This document shows, piece by piece, positions 63,997-64,000 of a stretch of 64,000 nt of DNA (the stretch's first letter is position 1; each line of letters starts with the position of its first letter). This DNA is from Harmonia axyridis (lineage: Eukaryota; Arthropoda; Insecta; Coleoptera; Coccinellidae), in assembly GCF_914767665.1 (NCBI RefSeq), contig NC_059502.1:59874031-59938030 (forward strand). The letters run 5' to 3'. The notes beneath the pieces were generated by a model. The model had not been told where the DNA came from. It made no database searches and saw only the letters and a list, made by a program, of their open reading frames with translations. Made by a program: the position numbers and the translations under genes.

Positions 63997-64000
63997 GTAT

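Overview
The window is AT-rich eukaryotic DNA with spliced genes, very large introns and a dense, nested load of DNA transposons, LINEs, solo LTRs and fold-back elements. The genes (epsilon-like GST, SNAPC4, ABHD12) and the transposon types point to an insect; a beetle is a reasonable guess, but the sequence alone does not prove the order.

Host genes. (1) 4304-4639, + strand: last exon of an epsilon-like glutathione S-transferase; its upstream exons lie outside the window. (2) 7976-15017, - strand: a complete five-exon gene for SNAPC4 (large Myb-repeat subunit of the snRNA-activating complex), 989 aa. All four junctions keep phase and the exons sum to 2970 nt. An apparently intact mariner sits in its third intron. 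(3) about 29.6 kb to beyond the right edge, + strand: an ABHD12-like serine hydrolase. Exons at 41805-41923, 57061-57351, 57830-58086, 58165-58328 and 62935-63062 join in phase and carry the Ser, Asp and His of the triad. The proposed first coding exon (phase-matched, Lys/Arg-rich just before the transmembrane segment) is present three times in tandem at 29.6-32.5 kb. Exon 5 carries a 2-nt frameshift.

Layout. 0-4.2 kb: a MITE, a 90-bp tandem repeat, an 827-bp fold-back and a transposase remnant split by a DD41D element. 4.3-4.9 kb: GST exon and 3' UTR. 5.2-6.2 kb: old LINE split by a younger truncated LINE. 6.8-7.7 kb: second DD41D copy. 7.9-15 kb: SNAPC4 with mariner. 15-21 kb: intergenic, with MITEs, hairpins and a transposase fragment. 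21.2-24.6 kb: a near-perfect palindrome, then a nest (TIR element containing a LINE containing a solo LTR and a MITE). 26.5-29.5 kb: hAT-like element, fold-back, segmental duplication and DD41D copy. 29.6-32.5 kb: triplicated exon 1 region. 32.6-41.8 kb (intron 1): DD41D copy, TIR element, hAT remnants, second solo LTR in a LINE. 41.9-57 kb (intron 2): LINE fragments including R2-like and RNase H parts, Tc1 remnant, 1.5-kb fold-back, 245-bp satellite, another DDE remnant, mariner remnant and a hammerhead ribozyme motif. 58.3-62.9 kb (intron 5): second 1.5-kb fold-back inside a transposase, a DD41D copy and an RNase H fragment. 63.1-64.0 kb: internally deleted mariner.

Most noteworthy: the exon 1 triplication, the hammerhead motif, the ABHD12 frameshift, the intact mariner, and several insertions whose removal restores the reading frame of the interrupted element.
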